DNA from: Pseudomonadota bacterium
GTDB taxonomy: Bacteria; Pseudomonadota; Gammaproteobacteria; Acidithiobacillales; Acidithiobacillaceae
Assembly (NCBI GenBank): GCA_021818125.1
Contig: JAKAFG010000011.1
Coordinates: forward strand, 1-18,422
Length of the DNA stretch: 18,422 nucleotides
Direction: 5' to 3'
Shown: positions 1-7,145 of the stretch, one piece after another
How the letters are laid out: the number at the start of each line of letters is the position of its first letter
Numbering within the stretch: position 1 is the first letter of the stretch
The notes under the pieces: generated by a model
The model's database searches: none
What the model saw: only the letters and a program-made list of their open reading frames with translations
Told to the model about the DNA's origin: nothing
Translations under genes and position numbers: made by a program

Positions 1-255
1 ATTCAGGGCAAAGACACCCCGCCCGGCCAGATAGCGGCGGTTGCTGTCGGCGTGGCGCTGATTCTTGGCCAGGATGTCCTGCTCGATCCGCACCATGCGC
101 CGCCCGTCCATGCCCGGTGCATGGACATGGGCCGGCTGGAATTCGTCTCCATGCCTATGCTGCCCGTTATCCTCGTGATGATCGTGGGGATGGTCATGGT
201 GATCGTGCCCCTCGATCTTCACCTCACCACCGCCGCAACCACATGTGGTACACAT
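1..255 (-). CDS. hypB: HypB, nickel-binding GTPase for hydrogenase maturation (N-terminal part only)
   Basis: HypB is a cytoplasmic GTPase that works with HypA to insert nickel into the hydrogenase large subunit. Only the first 85 codons are in the window; the gene runs off the left edge before the GTPase P-loop. What is visible is diagnostic: an N-terminal MCTTCGCGGG metal-binding motif, then a histidine-rich stretch (about residues 17-50, eleven His mixed with Asp) that can store nickel, then the linker with PGMDGRRMVRIEQDILAKN and the start of the GTPase domain (GVFALN). The start is the second of two tandem ATGs. It overlaps the hypA stop as TGATG and gives the family's usual Met-Cys N-terminus; the ATG three bases earlier is also possible. 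Last visible gene of the hup-hyp operon. Confidence 0.95.
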   Translation of the reverse strand, partial: MCTTCGCGGGEVKIEGHDHHDHPHDHHEDNGQHRHGDEFQPAHVHAPGMDGRRMVRIEQDILAKNQRHADSNRRYLAGRGVFALN

Positions 256-596
256 CATTCCACCTCCAATTGCTGAATACGCAATTCCTCGCCCTCGATG
301 ACCTGAAGCTGATGACTGCCGCATTGGGGGCAGGCATCGAAATATTGCCGGATGGATACCTTTCCGCCGCAGGGAAGACACCACGCCTGTGCCGGCACCG
401 TCACGATTTCGAGACGGGATCCCTCGGCCAGGGTGCCCTGCGTGACCACATCAAAATTGAAGCGCAACGCCTCCGGTTCCACGCTGGCCAAGGCGCCGAT
501 CTCCAACCATACCGCATGCACACGGGCGAAGTGCTGAATCTCGGCCTGCTCCTCCAGCGCCTGTAGCACGCCTTCGCACAATGCCATCTCATGCAT
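255..596 (-). CDS. hypA: HypA, nickel/zinc metallochaperone for hydrogenase maturation
   Basis: HypA (113 aa, normal length) delivers nickel to the hydrogenase large subunit together with HypB. The N-terminus MHEMALCEGV is the family signature; the amine and His2 bind nickel. A structural zinc site is visible as two CXXC pairs, CLPC at residues 73-76 and CPQC at 89-92. The frame stays open upstream to 740, but the MHEM start at 596 is chosen because His2 must follow Met1. It lies two bases after the hupK stop, with an AGGTGA-like ribosome site inside the end of hupK. The stop overlaps hypB, so nickel insertion genes are translationally coupled. Confidence 0.97.
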   Translation of the reverse strand: MHEMALCEGVLQALEEQAEIQHFARVHAVWLEIGALASVEPEALRFNFDVVTQGTLAEGSRLEIVTVPAQAWCLPCGGKVSIRQYFDACPQCGSHQLQVIEGEELRIQQLEVE

Positions 597-598
597 GG

Positions 599-1702
599 TC
601 AAGTCACCTGTACGGTGAACGCCACGCAGGGATCCAGGGCAACGACCAGAAAACCCACCTGTCGCTGCAGAATATCCGCATCGCCGGCGGGCTTCCCTAC
701 TAATCCCCGCCATAGCGGCCCGCGCGGATGGAAATTCCATTCCGTCGGCGCCAGGATCTGGTAACGGCTCACCCGGTCACCCTCCACTTTCACCCGGTGC
801 GCCAACCGCCCACGCGCCGCCTCCACCTGTCCCAGGCCCACCCTGTTTCCCCCAATCCCCAGCGAAGCGTTATTACTGGACAAACCATTCAGCAACTGCC
901 CCAGACGGTCTGACAGGCCTACCAACTCCACGAGCCGCGCAACAAGCCGTGTCAGCAATCCGTTGCCATACCGCTGCCATAGTTCCGCCACTAACGGGTG
1001 GCCGGACATCCGCACCAAAGGGCCGGTCTCGCAGGCCTCGCCTTCCCATTCCGGACGGCTCACGAAGCGATTGTCCACGTCCGCTGCCAGTGCGCCATCA
1101 AGGTCCCAGGCCATCATATCCGGCACGGGCCGCAACGGACAACGACCGAATTCGGCCAAATCTTCATCCCAAACCTTTCGCAAAAAACGGGCAGCCGGAC
1201 AAGTGCCAAGCATAGCCCAAGAGTGCAACGCCCCAGGCCCCTCCCATGCCCTCCCCCCCAAAGCGAGCGCTCGGTCAACAGTCTGCGCCAGCACCCGCAG
1301 TTTCTCTTCCGCCAACCGCTTGTCCGGCCAGTCCGTCAATCCCTCGCTAATAGCCTGCAGCGCACTGCGAATGCGGGCGAAGGCCCCAACGTCAGGGGCC
1401 ATGCCCAAATGTCTAGGCCACTCTACGCAGGCTGCCCAAGCATGCTCTCTGAAGGTTTCCAGGATAACGCGGACCTGACGGCGGGCCTGCTCTCCGGGTG
1501 CTGGCGGCAGACCAGAAATTTGCTCACAGGCCGTGCGTGCGGCATGTTCCTGGGCCGCACTACAAACACGGAACAACAGCGAGACCCTGGACGGCACCGC
1601 TTCCACCGGCATGCCCTCCAGGACCCTGCAAAGCCCCGGTCGGCGGGTCGAGACCACCGTCACGTCGGCAACATACCGACGCTCCAGACGTACGGCCACC
1701 AT
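599..1702 (-). CDS. hupK: HupK/HoxV, large-subunit-like scaffold for hydrogenase cofactor assembly
   Basis: A 367-aa protein that looks like a degenerate NiFe-hydrogenase large subunit. In known systems HupK/HoxV is a scaffold for the Fe(CN)2CO moiety during maturation of the membrane-bound enzyme. The N-terminal motif is RVCSAAQEHAA, in which Cys47 is kept but the second cysteine of CXXC is Ala50. The C-terminal motif is LDPCVAFTVQVT, where Cys359 is kept and Phe362 replaces the second cysteine. A further large-subunit motif, APTEWNFHPRG, is close to the end. With two of four nickel ligands missing it cannot be an active enzyme. The start at 1702 has a near-perfect AAGGAGGAATT ribosome site; in-frame Met codons at 1759 and 1738 have none and would overlap hupJ. 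The gap to hupJ is 32 bp. Confidence 0.93.
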   Translation of the reverse strand: MVAVRLERRYVADVTVVSTRRPGLCRVLEGMPVEAVPSRVSLLFRVCSAAQEHAARTACEQISGLPPAPGEQARRQVRVILETFREHAWAACVEWPRHLGMAPDVGAFARIRSALQAISEGLTDWPDKRLAEEKLRVLAQTVDRALALGGRAWEGPGALHSWAMLGTCPAARFLRKVWDEDLAEFGRCPLRPVPDMMAWDLDGALAADVDNRFVSRPEWEGEACETGPLVRMSGHPLVAELWQRYGNGLLTRLVARLVELVGLSDRLGQLLNGLSSNNASLGIGGNRVGLGQVEAARGRLAHRVKVEGDRVSRYQILAPTEWNFHPRGPLWRGLVGKPAGDADILQRQVGFLVVALDPCVAFTVQVT

Positions 1703-1734
1703 AATTCCTCCTTCGAGGCCTTCCCACGACTCCC

Positions 1735-2244
1735 TCATGGGGGCCGATCTCCGGTCCATTTGCCACCCAAGAAACCACGCCGCGACAACAGGCGGGCCAA
1801 CCGCCCTGGCTCCGAATCGGGGGGAGTAAAGAGGGCATCCAGCGCGGAACGTGCCGCAGCATGTGCGGCGGCCTGGTCAGCGAAATCGGGGACGGGAGAA
1901 AAAAGGGCGCAGGATTGATAAGGTCCCAGGTTCCCGATGTGCCCGCCAGTGAATTCATAGCTGCCAGAGGGGAAATGCCAACGCTGCTGCATCCCGACCG
2001 GAAACGCCGACCAGTCCATACCAGGACCTGGCAGGATGATCAGATTCATGAACCAGGGCGTAATCAACACGCCCATCTGGCAACCCTGCCAGGGACGAAA
2101 GCCCACCGTTTCCACCGCCAATGTCGAACGAAAGAAAGAAAGGCCCCGTTGCCTGTCGGCGGCGCGCTGGAAAGCATCCACCAGGTGCCGGGTCGCCAAT
2201 AGGGGGCTTTCGCCGTGACCCGGCACTATCTTCAATGCCCTCAC
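1735..2244 (-). CDS. hupJ: HupJ/HoxT, HybE-family hydrogenase assembly chaperone
   Basis: 169-aa member of the HybE/HupJ family of NiFe-hydrogenase assembly chaperones, which act on the exported small subunit before Tat transport. The family core is clear: VETVGFRPWQGCQMGVLITP WFMNLIILPG covers residues 45-73, and GSYEFTGGHIGNLGPYQSCA follows at 94-113. The C-terminus carries SRRGFLGG (154-161), which resembles a twin-arginine motif and is discussed as a finding. The start is GTG at 2244, overlapping the hupI stop by 4 bp (GTGA), so translation is probably coupled. The first 20 or so residues are less conserved in character, and a later start cannot be fully excluded. Confidence 0.9.
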   Translation of the reverse strand: MRALKIVPGHGESPLLATRHLVDAFQRAADRQRGLSFFRSTLAVETVGFRPWQGCQMGVLITPWFMNLIILPGPGMDWSAFPVGMQQRWHFPSGSYEFTGGHIGNLGPYQSCALFSPVPDFADQAAAHAAARSALDALFTPPDSEPGRLARLLSRRGFLGGKWTGDRPP

Positions 2245-2471
2245 CCTTCCCGAACTATCATGAACTGCGCTTTATCGCCGTCACATCGAGGACAGCGCCA
2301 GTGCTCAGGCAGGGTGGCGAACGGCGTGCCTGGCAGGATCTGCCATACGTCGTCTCCTTCGGCCGGATCGTAGACATACCAGCAAATCTTGCACTCCAGA
2401 CGAGAGTCGGCAGGCAAGCATTCGTCGTTTCCGAGGTAGGAACCCTCAAAGGTGGTCTTCGCCGTGCTCAC
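2241..2471 (-). CDS. hupI: HupI/HoxR, rubredoxin for hydrogenase maturation
   Basis: Small (76 aa) rubredoxin. The single iron is bound by four cysteines in two knuckles, CKIC at 27-30 and CPRC at 60-63, with the typical aromatic and acidic surroundings (WYVYDPAEGD, LPEHWRCPRCDGDKAQF). A fifth Cys at residue 18 lies outside the site. Hup-linked rubredoxins are needed for O2-protected maturation of the small subunit's FeS clusters, probably as electron carriers. The start is GTG at 2471, overlapping the hupH stop by 4 bp; the stop overlaps hupJ by 4 bp. Position between hupH and hupJ is the same as in rhizobial hup clusters. Confidence 0.97.
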   Translation of the reverse strand: MSTAKTTFEGSYLGNDECLPADSRLECKICWYVYDPAEGDDVWQILPGTPFATLPEHWRCPRCDGDKAQFMIVREG

Positions 2472-3310
2472 ATGTACACCTCCCCCACTTCTCGTATGCG
2501 CGCCACGCTATCCTCCACATCCTCTTGGGCGGCGCATGCCACCAGAGGTACGTCGGTGACCTCCAGGGTATTGAGAATCAGCAGGTCGCTGGAATTATAA
2601 TACTGAACCCACCACATATAACGCAGCAGTGTGCTGCGGATGCGGCAAGTACCGTAGCCGCGGGAGACGATGGCCAGCGGCCCTTCCCCCAGCATGCCTC
2701 CCAGCCAGGAGAAATCCTCCGGGCTCATGGGCAGGAGACTCAGGTTCACCACATGAGAGGCATCGCCCGGCTGGAATGCCCGCACCCTAGCCACCAGTTC
2801 CGCGAGTACGTGAGGAGCGTTCCCTATCCCCGGGGGCAGCGCCCCAGCATCGGGGAGCGCCACATCCGCTGCGGTGGCAAAGGCCATCTCCCGGGCCATG
2901 CGCGGGATATCTCCTACCTCCAGCGTATCCCGCAGGAGCGAGCCATCTTCGCGCAGATACTGGACCCGCCATAATCCTGCAAAGATGGACTCTTCTGCCC
3001 GGATGGGAGTGTCTCCCCGATAGCGGATGCCCACCTCGCCCTTACCCAATGCCTCATCGAGAAAACGGCGACCGAGATCGTCCACATCCGTGATGTCCAA
3101 CGTCCGGTTGGGATCGCCCACTCGGTAGGCCGCCATTTCCTGCTCGATAGCCGCAAGCAGTTGTACGCCCCGACGAAGCATCTCGGGATCGTCCGGCAAT
3201 GATGGCCCGGCATACGTCGCCATTTCCTCCGGTAGAGGAAGATAATCAGGACTGCCCTCAACCGCTATGGAACGACCGGCCCCAACAACAGGAATGGCGA
3301 TTGGGTTCAT
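2468..3310 (-). CDS. hupH: HupH/HoxQ, hydrogenase small-subunit maturation factor
   Basis: 280-aa HupH-family protein. Homologues protect or chaperone the hydrogenase small subunit during maturation under air. Two HupH_C-like repeats are visible: one around residues 95-138 (IRAEESIFAGLWRVQYL then DTLEVGDIPRM) and one around 217-258 (IRSTLLRYMWWVQYY then NTLEVTDVPLVA). The chosen start, MNPIAIPVVG at 3310, overlaps the hupG stop as ATGA. The frame stays open to 3454, but that extension lies inside hupG and reads as a shadow. The end overlaps hupI by 4 bp. No membrane segments or metal-binding cysteine pairs are seen. Confidence 0.93.
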   Translation of the reverse strand: MNPIAIPVVGAGRSIAVEGSPDYLPLPEEMATYAGPSLPDDPEMLRRGVQLLAAIEQEMAAYRVGDPNRTLDITDVDDLGRRFLDEALGKGEVGIRYRGDTPIRAEESIFAGLWRVQYLREDGSLLRDTLEVGDIPRMAREMAFATAADVALPDAGALPPGIGNAPHVLAELVARVRAFQPGDASHVVNLSLLPMSPEDFSWLGGMLGEGPLAIVSRGYGTCRIRSTLLRYMWWVQYYNSSDLLILNTLEVTDVPLVACAAQEDVEDSVARIREVGEVYM

Positions 3311-3723
3311 GTCATCACCTCGGTTACAGGAGAGATTTTGGTGGGTTTGCACTCCAGGAGCAGGGCGACTTCGCGCAGATATTCGCTCCAGTCCCGCATC
3401 CGCGATATGGTGCCAAGATTGGCACCATATCGTAAAAAGACCAGCGTCGGCCACACCGTCACCCCGTAGCGCGCCTGCAGTGATTTTTCCGCCTCGGCGG
3501 CGACAATCGCTGTCCGGAAGCGACCGGAAAACATCGCGGCCAGTTCCGGCAGTATTACGGCCACATCGTTGGTTTCCGGATAACGGACGGAATCGCCTGC
3601 GAAAAACAACACGACGGTCCCGTTGTTGGCAAAGTCATTCACCGTCTCCTGGGTGACGCAGGGGAAGCCATAGTGCTCCACTAATCGCTGCAAATGGAGG
3701 GGGCGTACAGTACTAACATCCAT
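3307..3723 (-). CDS. hupG: HupG/HoxO, thioredoxin-fold chaperone without CXXC (HyaE family)
   Basis: 138-aa thioredoxin-like protein of the HyaE/HupG/HoxO family, which binds the Tat signal of the hydrogenase small subunit and shields it until assembly is finished. The fold is recognisable from the central strand TVVLFFAGD (36-44) and the conserved turn RYGVTVWPTLVFLRYG (85-100) with the cis-proline equivalent at Pro92. The redox CXXC is absent (FFAGDS instead), as expected for this family. Two Met codons are close together. AGGAG abuts the first (3729) and is spaced 6 bases from the second (3723), so 3723 is preferred. The stop overlaps hupH as ATGA. Confidence 0.9.
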   Translation of the reverse strand: MDVSTVRPLHLQRLVEHYGFPCVTQETVNDFANNGTVVLFFAGDSVRYPETNDVAVILPELAAMFSGRFRTAIVAAEAEKSLQARYGVTVWPTLVFLRYGANLGTISRMRDWSEYLREVALLLECKPTKISPVTEVMT

Positions 3724-3738
3724 ATCCATCTCCTACTT

Positions 3739-4035
3739 TCATCCGCGTAAGTGTTCCGGGAGCATCGGCTCCCGTCCGGCCAGATCGGGGAAAAGGGCAT
3801 CATCCACCGCTTCGCCTGCCATGGCAGCAGCCAATGCGTCGAGAGCTGCGCTGATGCGTTGCGCCTCACCCTCGTCCAAGACTTCTCGTGCCGCGTCCAT
3901 AAATACCAAGATCCAAGTTCCCAGAGGCTGATCACCTACTAAACGCATATCGATCCGCTTCCGGTCCAACCTTCCCTCGCACCAGGCGAAACCGGCAGCC
4001 ATCTCCGAAACCTGCATGGGGATCCCCAGGCACAT
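3739..4035 (-). CDS. hupF: HupF, HypC/HoxL-type maturation chaperone
   Basis: 98-aa HypC-family chaperone dedicated to the membrane-bound enzyme. HypC-type proteins bind HypD and the large-subunit precursor through the N-terminal cysteine to deliver the iron-cyanide-carbonyl group. The N-terminus MCLGIPMQV with Cys2 is the family signature, and DQPLGTWILVFMDAAREVLD (35-54) is the conserved second half. The C-terminal 35-40 residues are longer than in housekeeping HypC and are typical of HupF. The start at 4035 is fixed by Cys2. An upstream in-frame Met at 4077 would put 14 residues before MCLG and lies within hupD. It begins one base after the hupD stop. Confidence 0.96.
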   Translation of the reverse strand: MCLGIPMQVSEMAAGFAWCEGRLDRKRIDMRLVGDQPLGTWILVFMDAAREVLDEGEAQRISAALDALAAAMAGEAVDDALFPDLAGREPMLPEHLRG

Positions 4036-4036
4036 C

Positions 4037-4621
4037 TCAGCGCCCCCCCACCAGTATGCCAGCTTCATAGTGGGCAAGGTTCACTGAGGGCGGGCACAAA
4101 GACTCCGGTACACACCCGCTTATCCGTCGACGAGATGGGAAACCCTGTTCCATGAGAAAACGGATGGCGACCGCCAAGCTGGGCTCCATCTGGCTACGCA
4201 CCGGCTCCGTTAGACTTCCCCCGTAAGTATCGAGATCCAGAGGCTGAACGCCAATGAGCCGGACTTTGGCAGGATAGCGACCCGTAATTGCCGACAAGGC
4301 CAGCACCTCCTGAAAACCGGTTTGATGCAGGCTCATTTTCTTTACCCCCAGATAGCTGGGAACATCATGATCGTCCACCACTTTAAGGGTTCCTGCCGGT
4401 AAGCCATAGTCGATGGCGTCAAAGATCACCAGGATATCGGCATCCTGTACAAGAGGGAGGAGATAAAGACCCTGTGTACCCCCATCCATGAGCTTCACTT
4501 CCGCCGGGAACTCATAGGCTTGGTGCAGGGCTTCCACCGCGCGCACCCCGAACCCCTCGTCGGCCCACAGAATGTTACCGATGCCCAATACCAATGCTGC
4601 ACCTTTTCCCGAGTGATGCAT
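4037..4621 (-). CDS. hupD: HupD, hydrogenase large-subunit maturation endopeptidase
   Basis: 194-aa HybD/HupD-type protease that clips the C-terminal tail of HupL once nickel is inserted. The nickel-sensing residues of this family are in place: Glu22 in NILWADEGFG, Asp68 in VIFDAIDYG and His99 in MSLHQTGFQEVL. Their spacing (46 and 31 residues) matches that of E. coli HybD. The glycine-rich N-terminus LVLGIGN is also typical. The start at 4621 has a GGGAG ribosome site about 10 bases upstream. The likely substrate is HupL at 5352-7145, which has a 15-residue tail. HupV in this same window has no such tail and should not need it. Confidence 0.96.
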   Translation of the reverse strand: MHHSGKGAALVLGIGNILWADEGFGVRAVEALHQAYEFPAEVKLMDGGTQGLYLLPLVQDADILVIFDAIDYGLPAGTLKVVDDHDVPSYLGVKKMSLHQTGFQEVLALSAITGRYPAKVRLIGVQPLDLDTYGGSLTEPVRSQMEPSLAVAIRFLMEQGFPSRRRISGCVPESLCPPSVNLAHYEAGILVGGR

Positions 4622-4640
4622 GCGTTTTTCTCCCGTTCAG

Positions 4641-5339
4641 TTAGGACTTGCCGTCCCTGAAATAACGCCAGCCGCTAACCATGGTACCCACCATGCTCTG
4701 CTGCGACATGATATCCTCCCGGATCGCAATATAGACATGCGCAATGACAAAGATTACCAAATACCACATACCTAAATGATGCCAGGTATGGACGTTCTGG
4801 CTATTGCCGAACAGCGGTATCACCCAACTGGTAAATAAGTTGTATTGCCAAGAGCCATAACCCGTCCCTTCTCCATAGAGAGCGAAGCCGGTGATGATCT
4901 GGAAGACGGCGCCCACCACAAACAAGCCAAACATTGCCGATTGTGCCAGTGGGTTGTGCCCGATATATTTTCGCGGTTTCCGATCAATAAAAAGGTACCA
5001 CCGTATTTCATGCCATAATCCCTGCCACCACGCTTTTTTCCAGATAGGCACTATAAACAGCTCTCGCGCATAGGTGTTCCCTGCGAAAGCCCAATAAACG
5101 CGGAACAGCAAGCCGATGGTGAAGATATAGGCTGCAGTAAAATGCAAAAAACGGATATCCCCCATGAGGTAGTGGTTGCTCGGTTGGCCAATCTGGAGAG
5201 GCCACGGCGGATTACCAATGAGATAGCCGGTGATCATGAGTACCACAATGGCCGCAGCATTGATCCAGTGCCACAGACGAAGGGGTGCTTCATAGACATA
5301 TACGGCTGATGCAGTTTGTAATGGTCCTTGACTGCTCAT
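4641..5339 (-). CDS. hupC: HupC, membrane cytochrome b subunit of the uptake hydrogenase
   Basis: 232-aa di-haem cytochrome b that anchors HupSL and passes electrons to quinone. Four membrane helices are visible at about residues 28-44, 64-84, 133-153 and 189-206. Candidate haem ligands are His24 (RLWHWIN), His66 (RFLHFTAAY), His187/188 (VHTWHHLGMWY) and His201 (IAHVYIAIRED), with the RED motif at the inner end of the last helix. The start at 5339 has an AAGGAG ribosome site seven bases upstream, and the gap to hupL is 12 bp. It follows the small and large subunits directly, as in O2-tolerant membrane-bound hydrogenases. Confidence 0.96.
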   Translation of the reverse strand: MSSQGPLQTASAVYVYEAPLRLWHWINAAAIVVLMITGYLIGNPPWPLQIGQPSNHYLMGDIRFLHFTAAYIFTIGLLFRVYWAFAGNTYARELFIVPIWKKAWWQGLWHEIRWYLFIDRKPRKYIGHNPLAQSAMFGLFVVGAVFQIITGFALYGEGTGYGSWQYNLFTSWVIPLFGNSQNVHTWHHLGMWYLVIFVIAHVYIAIREDIMSQQSMVGTMVSGWRYFRDGKS

Positions 5340-5351
5340 TTTTGTCTCCTT

Positions 5352-7145
5352 CTAACGCACCTGCACCTTGGTCAACTCTTCGCCGCCCGGTCCCATGATA
5401 TGCGTGGAACAGGCGAGGCAAGGATCGAAGCTGTGCAGGGTACGCAGGATCTCCACAGGCTGCTCTGGATCGGCCATGGGTGTATTTAGAAGCGACGCCT
5501 CGAATGCTCCGATGTTGCCAGCCGGGTCTCTGGGGGAGCCGTTCCAGGTGGTTGGCACTACGGCCTGGTAGGCCTCGATGCGCGCGTCCCTGATATGCAC
5601 CCAGTGTCCGAGAGCGCCCCGCGGTGCCTCGGCGAAGCCCACACCCTTGGCCTCCTTAGGCCAACTGGAGGGCTCCCATTTCTGGATGTTGGCGGTACTG
5701 AGGTCGCCCGACTTGAGGTTGGCCATAAGCTTGTCATGGAAGTAGCGCAGCTTGTGGGCTGCCCACGATGCCTCCAGGCCACGGGCTGCAGTCCGCCCGA
5801 GGGTAGAGAAAAGGGCTTCGAATGGCAGGCCCAGGTCGGTAAGGACCTTGTCCACTGGGTCCTTGAATTCCGCAATCCCCCTCGCGTAGCCAATGGTGAA
5901 GCGGGACAGGGGACCAACTTCCATAGCATGGCCGCGCCAGCGCGGCGCCTTAATCCAGGAATACTTGGCACCCTCGTCGAGCTGCTGGATATCGGTCTTA
6001 GTCCCCTTGCTGTTCGGCCCCAGCTTGAAATTCGGGTCGGTGATGCCCTCCCAGGGGTGGAGTCCTTCGTTCTCATTGGGGTAGCGGTACCAGGAATGGT
6101 CGACAAATTCCTGCACCTGCGCCGGATCACGCAGGTCCACGTCCAGAACCTCTTTGAGGTTGCCGTTGACAATGGCGCCGCGGGGGATCAAGAGATTATC
6201 AGGACCGTAATCGTTGGCACGGTCCGGAAAATCACCATAGGCGAGCACATTGTGGCCGGATAGCCCACCTCCATAGAGCCAGTCCTTATAAAAGGATCCG
6301 ATGGCCAGCAGATCTGGCAGATAAACCTGATCAATGAACTCGATCGTCCGGTCGATGATGGAGGAAACCAGATTGAGCTGCACCATGTTAACGGGAGCGC
6401 CGGCGGCCATGGGGCCGTCCAGATTAATGGCACTGGCGACCCCACCCACCAACCAGTTGGGGTGCGGGTTCTTGCCGCCGAATACAGTGTGAATCTTCAC
6501 GATTTCCCTCTGGAAATCCAACGCCTCCAGATAGTGGGTAACAGCCATGAGGTTGGCCTCGGGAGGCAGCTTGTAGGCCGGATTTCCCCAGTAGCCGTTC
6601 ATAAATGGCCCGAGCTGCCCGGAGGCCACGAATTTTTTCAGCCGGTTCTGCACGTCGCGAAAGTAGCCCGGCGAGGCGTTAGGCCAGGGTGAGATGCTTT
6701 GGGCCAGGGCGCTGGTGGCCTTCGGATCCGCCTTCAGAGCACCTAATACGTCCACCCAGTCCAGGGCGTGCAGATGATAGAAATGGACCAGATGGTCGTG
6801 GGCCCAGAGGGTGGCCTGCATCATATTGCGGATGATGTTGGCATTTTCGGGGATGGTGATACCCAGGGCATCTTCCACCGCCCGCACCGAAGTGAGGGCA
6901 TGGGTACCGGTACAGACCCCGCAGATGCGCTCGCAGAAGGCCCAGGCATCGCGGGGGTCCCGTCCCTTAAGAATGACCTCAAGCCCCCGCCACATGGTGC
7001 CCGAGGAAACTGCATTACGGATGATTTTCTGGTCGTCGATGTTGACCTCGCAGCGCATGTGACCCTCAATGCGCGTCACCGGATCCACCACCATGCGGCG
7101 CCCACTATTGTCCAGGACGAAACCGTTGGGTGTAGTAGTCGTCAT
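5352..7145 (-). CDS. hupL: HupL, NiFe-hydrogenase large catalytic subunit (group 1, membrane-bound)
   Basis: 597-aa large subunit that carries the NiFe active site and oxidises H2 on the periplasmic side. Nickel ligands are CGVC at residues 75-78 and C576/C579 in DPCLACSTH. Glu27 of RIEGH is the conserved proton-path residue. After His582 there is a 15-residue tail (IMGPGGEELTKVQVR) expected to be removed by HupD. Val77 and Leu125 occupy the gas-channel positions, i.e. the standard catalytic-enzyme residues, unlike HupV. It has no signal peptide and should be co-exported with HupS through Tat. The start overlaps the hupS stop as ATGA. Confidence 0.98.
   Translation of the reverse strand: MTTTTPNGFVLDNSGRRMVVDPVTRIEGHMRCEVNIDDQKIIRNAVSSGTMWRGLEVILKGRDPRDAWAFCERICGVCTGTHALTSVRAVEDALGITIPENANIIRNMMQATLWAHDHLVHFYHLHALDWVDVLGALKADPKATSALAQSISPWPNASPGYFRDVQNRLKKFVASGQLGPFMNGYWGNPAYKLPPEANLMAVTHYLEALDFQREIVKIHTVFGGKNPHPNWLVGGVASAINLDGPMAAGAPVNMVQLNLVSSIIDRTIEFIDQVYLPDLLAIGSFYKDWLYGGGLSGHNVLAYGDFPDRANDYGPDNLLIPRGAIVNGNLKEVLDVDLRDPAQVQEFVDHSWYRYPNENEGLHPWEGITDPNFKLGPNSKGTKTDIQQLDEGAKYSWIKAPRWRGHAMEVGPLSRFTIGYARGIAEFKDPVDKVLTDLGLPFEALFSTLGRTAARGLEASWAAHKLRYFHDKLMANLKSGDLSTANIQKWEPSSWPKEAKGVGFAEAPRGALGHWVHIRDARIEAYQAVVPTTWNGSPRDPAGNIGAFEASLLNTPMADPEQPVEILRTLHSFDPCLACSTHIMGPGGEELTKVQVR

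Noticed and set aside
998..1918. Plus-strand open frame of 306 codons opposite hupK and hupJ
   Set aside because: The protein is rich in Arg/Pro/Ser with no recognisable domain and is antisense to real hup genes.
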